In this document: piece after piece, positions 14,373 through 17,090 of the stretch | Layout: each line of letters begins with the position of its first letter | How positions within the stretch are numbered: the stretch's first letter is position 1 | Assembly: GCA_003453555.1 (NCBI GenBank) | Contig: DMLA01000213.1 | Span: forward strand, 1 to 17,090 | Reading direction: 5' to 3' | Source: Chloroflexota bacterium | Lineage (GTDB): Bacteria > Chloroflexota > Anaerolineae > UBA7937 | Length of the DNA stretch: 17,090 bases | The notes under the pieces: model-generated | Told to the model about the DNA's origin: nothing | Database searches by the model: none | What the model saw: only the letters and a program-made list of their open reading frames with translations | Made by a program: the position numbers and the translations under genes

Positions 14373-14951
14373 ATGAACCAGGACGCCGAACTCGTTTCTA
14401 GAATCCGAGAAGGGGATTCGGAAGCGTTTGCAGCCCTTTACGACAGATACAAGAAGAGGCTTTTCCGCACCGCTCTGGCTATAACCGATGACCAGGGTGC
14501 TGCTGAGGAGATATTGCAGGATTGTTTCCTTAAAGCGTATCACTGTTTGCCTCGTATCGATTGCTCGGCCCCCCTGGGGCCCTGGTTACACCGCATTGTG
14601 GTGAATTTGAGTTACAATTGGGTGGTGAAGCGGCGTCCTTGGTTCGTCTCTGTGGAGGGGATGATAGATCGGCTGGTGGCGCCCCCCCAACTTTCGCCAG
14701 AGCATGTTTATGAGAGGAGGGAGTTGCATCAGAGGCTGCACGAGGCGATTAACTCTCTAAACATACATCACCGCCTGGTGGTGATACTCTTCTATCTCCA
14801 GGGCTTTAGTTTGACGGAGATAGCCTACATTCTGGAATGTCCCGTGGGGACGGTGAAGTCTCGACTCCACCATGCGAGAAAGACGCTGAAGAAGGAGTTG
14901 ACCAGCGAGGGAGCGGTACTGAGAGAGGCATACGATTTGTCATCTCTGTAG
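14373..14951 (+). CDS. ECF-type RNA polymerase sigma factor
   Basis: An RpoE-like sigma-70 family protein of 192 residues. Region 2 (about 20-87) begins AFAALYDRYKKRLFRTALAI, includes AAEEILQDCFLKAY and ends WLHRIVVNLSYNWV. Region 4 (about 122-173) has the helix-turn-helix FSLTEIAYILECPVGTVKSRLHHARKTL, split here as FSLTEIAYILE and CPVGTVKSRLHHARKTL. There is no region 3, as expected for ECF. I chose ATG 14373 because DAELVSRIREGDSEAF is the usual family start. ATG 14340 would add eleven residues of low-complexity type and lies in an inverted repeat, but it cannot be excluded. The probable anti-sigma gene follows 39 bases later. The signal and regulon are unknown. Confidence 0.92.
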   Translation: MNQDAELVSRIREGDSEAFAALYDRYKKRLFRTALAITDDQGAAEEILQDCFLKAYHCLPRIDCSAPLGPWLHRIVVNLSYNWVVKRRPWFVSVEGMIDRLVAPPQLSPEHVYERRELHQRLHEAINSLNIHHRLVVILFYLQGFSLTEIAYILECPVGTVKSRLHHARKTLKKELTSEGAVLREAYDLSSL

Positions 14952-14990
14952 AGGTGTACGCAAGGGAAGCGGGACTCGCGAGGAGGCGAG

Positions 14991-15362
14991 ATGCGGGAGG
15001 AGATTGACGAACTGGATCTTTTTTTAGCCTGGTCGATGCAGGATCTTGTACCTGATAAGGATCCTCCTCCTCGTGTTTGGGAGGCTATAGAGGCCAAACT
15101 TGCACCGGGGGTTTCTTGGGGGGAAGTTAGGCCTTTGCCTTGGAGAAGTAAAGCCAGAGCGTGGCTAAGGGAGGCCCTCTCCTCGGTTCAGGCGGTTCTC
15201 CTCTTCTTGCGCTTTCGCCTGGACGAGGCACGGGTTTGGGCCGAGGAACAGCCCAGGCCAGCCTCGGTGGTGATCTCCATCTATGTCGTGCCCTGGCCTC
15301 TATATTGTTACCGGGAAGTGACGCTCCATTGTTGGTGGTCACTAACCCCCACCCTTCGCTGA
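14991..15362 (+). CDS. Small protein after the ECF sigma gene, possible anti-sigma factor
   Basis: A 123-residue protein with a good ribosome site (GAGGAGGCGAG) before its ATG. The N-terminal 37 residues (MREEIDELDLFLAWSMQDLV, then PPPRVWEAIEAKL) look like the cytoplasmic sigma-binding part of anti-sigma factors. The H-x3-C-x2-C zinc motif of the ZAS group is absent. A moderately hydrophobic stretch lies at about 91-107 (PASVVISIYVVPWPLYCY), but there is no clear membrane helix plus outer domain, so the protein may be truncated or frameshifted. I could not find a convincing continuation in another frame. Function is inferred mostly from position. It might also be an unrelated lineage-specific protein. 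Confidence 0.5.
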   Translation: MREEIDELDLFLAWSMQDLVPDKDPPPRVWEAIEAKLAPGVSWGEVRPLPWRSKARAWLREALSSVQAVLLFLRFRLDEARVWAEEQPRPASVVISIYVVPWPLYCYREVTLHCWWSLTPTLR

Positions 15363-15428
15363 AGGTTCAGGAGCAAAGGAGAGAAGTCTCGAACTGGCCC
15401 TTTCTTTTATTCTTATCCTCGGTTCCGC

Positions 15429-15458
15429 TTGACAACTATTCTCAGTATCTCATATAAT
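15429..15458 (+). promoter_or_regulatory. Near-consensus promoter of the opp/dpp ATPase genes
   Basis: TTGACA at 15429-15434 and TATAAT at 15453-15458 match the consensus perfectly, separated by 18 bases. RNA would start near 15465 and carry a leader of about 50 bases before the GTG at 15518. The remainder of the 155-base gap after the sigma/anti-sigma pair shows no hairpin terminator. Confidence 0.75.
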
Positions 15459-15517
15459 CTTGCAACAATCGGAGTTCAAACAAAGAGTGGGGTGAGCATA
15501 TAAGAGGAGGGTGTTTG

Positions 15518-16507
15518 GTGGCCGCCTTACTGGAAGTAAAGGATCTAAGGACCCAGTTTTTTACCCAAGACGGGGTGGTTAACGCTGTAAACGGGATCTC
15601 CTACGTTTTGAACGAGGGCGAGACGCTGGGCATTGTGGGGGAGAGCGGCTGTGGCAAGAGCGTCTCGGTGCTCTCCATCATGCGCCTCATCCCCCAGCCT
15701 CCGGGGAAGATCGCAGGCGGCGAGGTGTTCTTCGATGGGAAGGATCTCTTGAAGATCAGCGAGGACGAGATTCGTCGCGTCAGGGGCAACAAGATAGCCA
15801 TGATCTTCCAGGATCCTATGACTTCCCTCAACCCGGTTCTGACTATCAATCAGCAAGTGAGCGAAGCGTTGATGCTCCATATGGGGATGACTAAGGAGCA
15901 GGCGCGGGAGCGAAGCATCGAACTGTTGGATATGGTAGGGATCCCAGAGGCAGAGGATCGCATCGACGATTACCCCCATCAGTTTAGTGGAGGGATGCGA
16001 CAACGGGTGATGATCGCCATGGCTCTCTCTTGCAACCCTAGTATCCTCATCGCCGATGAGCCGACCACCTCTTTGGATGTTACCATCCAGGCTCAATTTA
16101 TCGAACTGGTGAAGCGACTGAAGGATGAATTCGGGATGGCGGTCATCTGGATCACCCATGACCTGGGGATCATCGCTGGCATAGCACAGAGGGTGAAGGT
16201 GATGTATGCGGGCTTCTTCGTCGAGTCGGCGGGGGTGAAGGAGTTATATGGAGACCCTAGACACCCTTATACCATCGGTCTTCTGGGTTCCGTTCCCCGG
16301 GTGGATAGGGTGCGGGAGGAGAGACTAGCGACCATCGAGGGCCTACCCCCCGATCTCATAGCCTTGCCGCCCGGTTGTCCCTTCTACGCTCGTTGTCCCT
16401 ATCGGCTCGATCACTGCCAGGAGGAACGTCCTACCCTGAGGGAGATAGTTCCGGGCCATGAGATCGCTTGCTGGGTCGATATAACGAAAGGGGGAGTAGA
16501 GTGGTAG
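15518..16507 (+). CDS. oppD: Oligopeptide/dipeptide ABC transporter ATPase, OppD/DppD type
   Basis: ATP-binding subunit of a peptide or nickel-type importer (PepT family), 329 residues. In order: Walker A GESGCGKS (41-48), Q-loop FQDP (97-100), signature FSGGMRQR (156-163), Walker B ILIADEP (176-182) and H-loop His214. The C-terminal oligo_HPY region has GDPRHPYTIGLLGSVP and four cysteines (287, 293, 300, 318) in the arrangement known to hold an iron-sulfur cluster in a DppD homologue. GTG 15518 is preferred: AAGAGGAGG ends seven bases before it, and TTG 15515 is closer than usual. The oppF gene overlaps its end. Permease and binding-protein genes are not seen, so the substrate (peptide, metal, sugar oligomer) stays open. 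Confidence 0.94.
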   Translation: MAALLEVKDLRTQFFTQDGVVNAVNGISYVLNEGETLGIVGESGCGKSVSVLSIMRLIPQPPGKIAGGEVFFDGKDLLKISEDEIRRVRGNKIAMIFQDPMTSLNPVLTINQQVSEALMLHMGMTKEQARERSIELLDMVGIPEAEDRIDDYPHQFSGGMRQRVMIAMALSCNPSILIADEPTTSLDVTIQAQFIELVKRLKDEFGMAVIWITHDLGIIAGIAQRVKVMYAGFFVESAGVKELYGDPRHPYTIGLLGSVPRVDRVREERLATIEGLPPDLIALPPGCPFYARCPYRLDHCQEERPTLREIVPGHEIACWVDITKGGVEW

Positions 16508-17090
16508 TCTCCTCATCCTTATCTTTGCAGGATCCCGTGGGAAAAGACGAGATCCTCATCGAGGTCAAAGATTTGAAGATGTGGTTCCCCATCACGCAGG
16601 GTATCATTATTCAACGACATGTGGGGGATATAAAGGCTGTTGATGGGGTCAGTTTCTTCATCCGCCGGGGAGAGACGCTAGGCCTGGTGGGGGAGAGCGG
16701 TTGTGGGAAGACGACCACCGGCCGAGCCATCTTACAACTCTACCGGCCCACAGGGGGAGAGGTCCTCTTTGAGGGGAAGGACCTCACCAAGATGAAGGGG
16801 GAAGAGTTGCGGCGCATGCGCCGGAGGATGCAGATGATTTTCCAGGACCCTTACGCTTCTCTGAACCCTCGTATGACGGTGGGGGGTATCATCGGCGAGC
16901 CTTTGGAGGTGCATAAGTTAGCGGGTAGGAAGGAGCGGAAGGAGAGGGTTGAGGAACTCCTCCGCCTGGTGAAGATGAACCCCTATTTCGTCAACCGTTA
17001 CCCTCACGAGTTCAGCGGCGGGCAGAGACAGAGGATCGGCGTGGCTAGAGCCTTGGCCGTTAATCCGGACTTCATAGTCTGCGATGAGCC
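16501..17090 (+). CDS. oppF: Oligopeptide/dipeptide ABC transporter ATPase, OppF/DppF type (3' end outside window)
   Basis: Second ATPase of the same importer, open to the window end with 196 complete codons. The start GTG 16501 overlaps the oppD stop by seven bases and has GGGGGAG just upstream. A later GTG at 16537 is a weaker alternative. The reading gives EILIEVKDLKMWFPITQG, then the ABC core: Walker A GESGCGKTTT, Q-loop FQDPYASLNPRMTV, signature FSGGQRQRIGVARAL and the Walker B end CDEP at the last bases. FQDPYASLNP is characteristic of OppF/DppF. The H-loop and C-terminal domain lie beyond the window. Confidence 0.94.
   Translation, partial: MVVSSSLSLQDPVGKDEILIEVKDLKMWFPITQGIIIQRHVGDIKAVDGVSFFIRRGETLGLVGESGCGKTTTGRAILQLYRPTGGEVLFEGKDLTKMKGEELRRMRRRMQMIFQDPYASLNPRMTVGGIIGEPLEVHKLAGRKERKERVEELLRLVKMNPYFVNRYPHEFSGGQRQRIGVARALAVNPDFIVCDE

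Noticed and set aside
15363..15428. Terminator after the sigma/anti-sigma pair (pyrimidine-rich run near 15400)
   Set aside because: The only stem before the T-rich stretch is four base pairs (GAGA/TCTC), and it is not adjacent to a continuous T-run.
15161..15457. Frame-shifted continuation of the putative anti-sigma factor in another frame
   Set aside because: The alternative frame has no ribosome site and no recognisable domain. Its upstream part is low-complexity Gly/Pro/Leu, so evidence for a frameshift is too thin.

Overview
All recognisable genes lie on the + strand of what looks like an ordinary bacterial chromosome of moderately high GC. The best lineage guess is Chloroflexota. This rests on the short two-repeat EF-Ts, the split glycine decarboxylase (GcvPA/GcvPB), a proline/threonine-linked LysM lipoprotein, and a large polytopic GAF/HTH regulator of a kind I associate with that phylum. 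Frequent AGG (Arg) and ATA (Ile) codons would suit a thermophile or near-thermophile. No rRNA or other phylogenetic marker is present, so the lineage is inference.

Region 1 (1-4427) is the conserved translation/envelope block rpsB-tsf-pyrH-frr-uppS-cdsA. A recognisable promoter and a structured leader precede it, and several of its gene junctions overlap. It supplies ribosomal protein S2, EF-Ts, UMP kinase, ribosome recycling factor, undecaprenyl-diphosphate synthase and CDP-diglyceride synthase.

Region 2 (4427-8489) is accessory and closely packed. It holds a membrane protein with GAF and C-terminal HTH segments, a macro-domain (ADP-ribose) protein, an orphan PhnE-like ABC permease, a triple-LysM lipoprotein, and what reads as the amputated C-terminus of a Nudix ADP-ribose pyrophosphatase.

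Region 3 (8486-14308) is a glycine cleavage locus: gcvH, gcvT, gcvPA, a class V aminotransferase (alanine/serine-glyoxylate type) and gcvPB. The aminotransferase sits between the two P-protein subunit genes and overlaps the first. It could make glycine from glyoxylate for the cleavage system. Between gcvT and gcvPA lies a decayed second gcvH, recognisable from its very first codon, with a 2-nt deletion and an in-frame TAG. The gene for the shared L-protein (dihydrolipoamide dehydrogenase) is not in the window.

Region 4 (14271-15362) is an ECF sigma factor with a near-consensus promoter inside the end of gcvPB, followed by a small protein that is probably its anti-sigma partner. Region 5 (15429-17090) begins with another near-consensus promoter and carries the two ATPase genes of an oligopeptide/dipeptide ABC importer (oppD/dppD, then oppF/dppF cut by the window end).

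No intergenic stretch exceeds about 210 bases. I saw no tRNA, rRNA, CRISPR array, insertion sequence or convincing intrinsic terminator.
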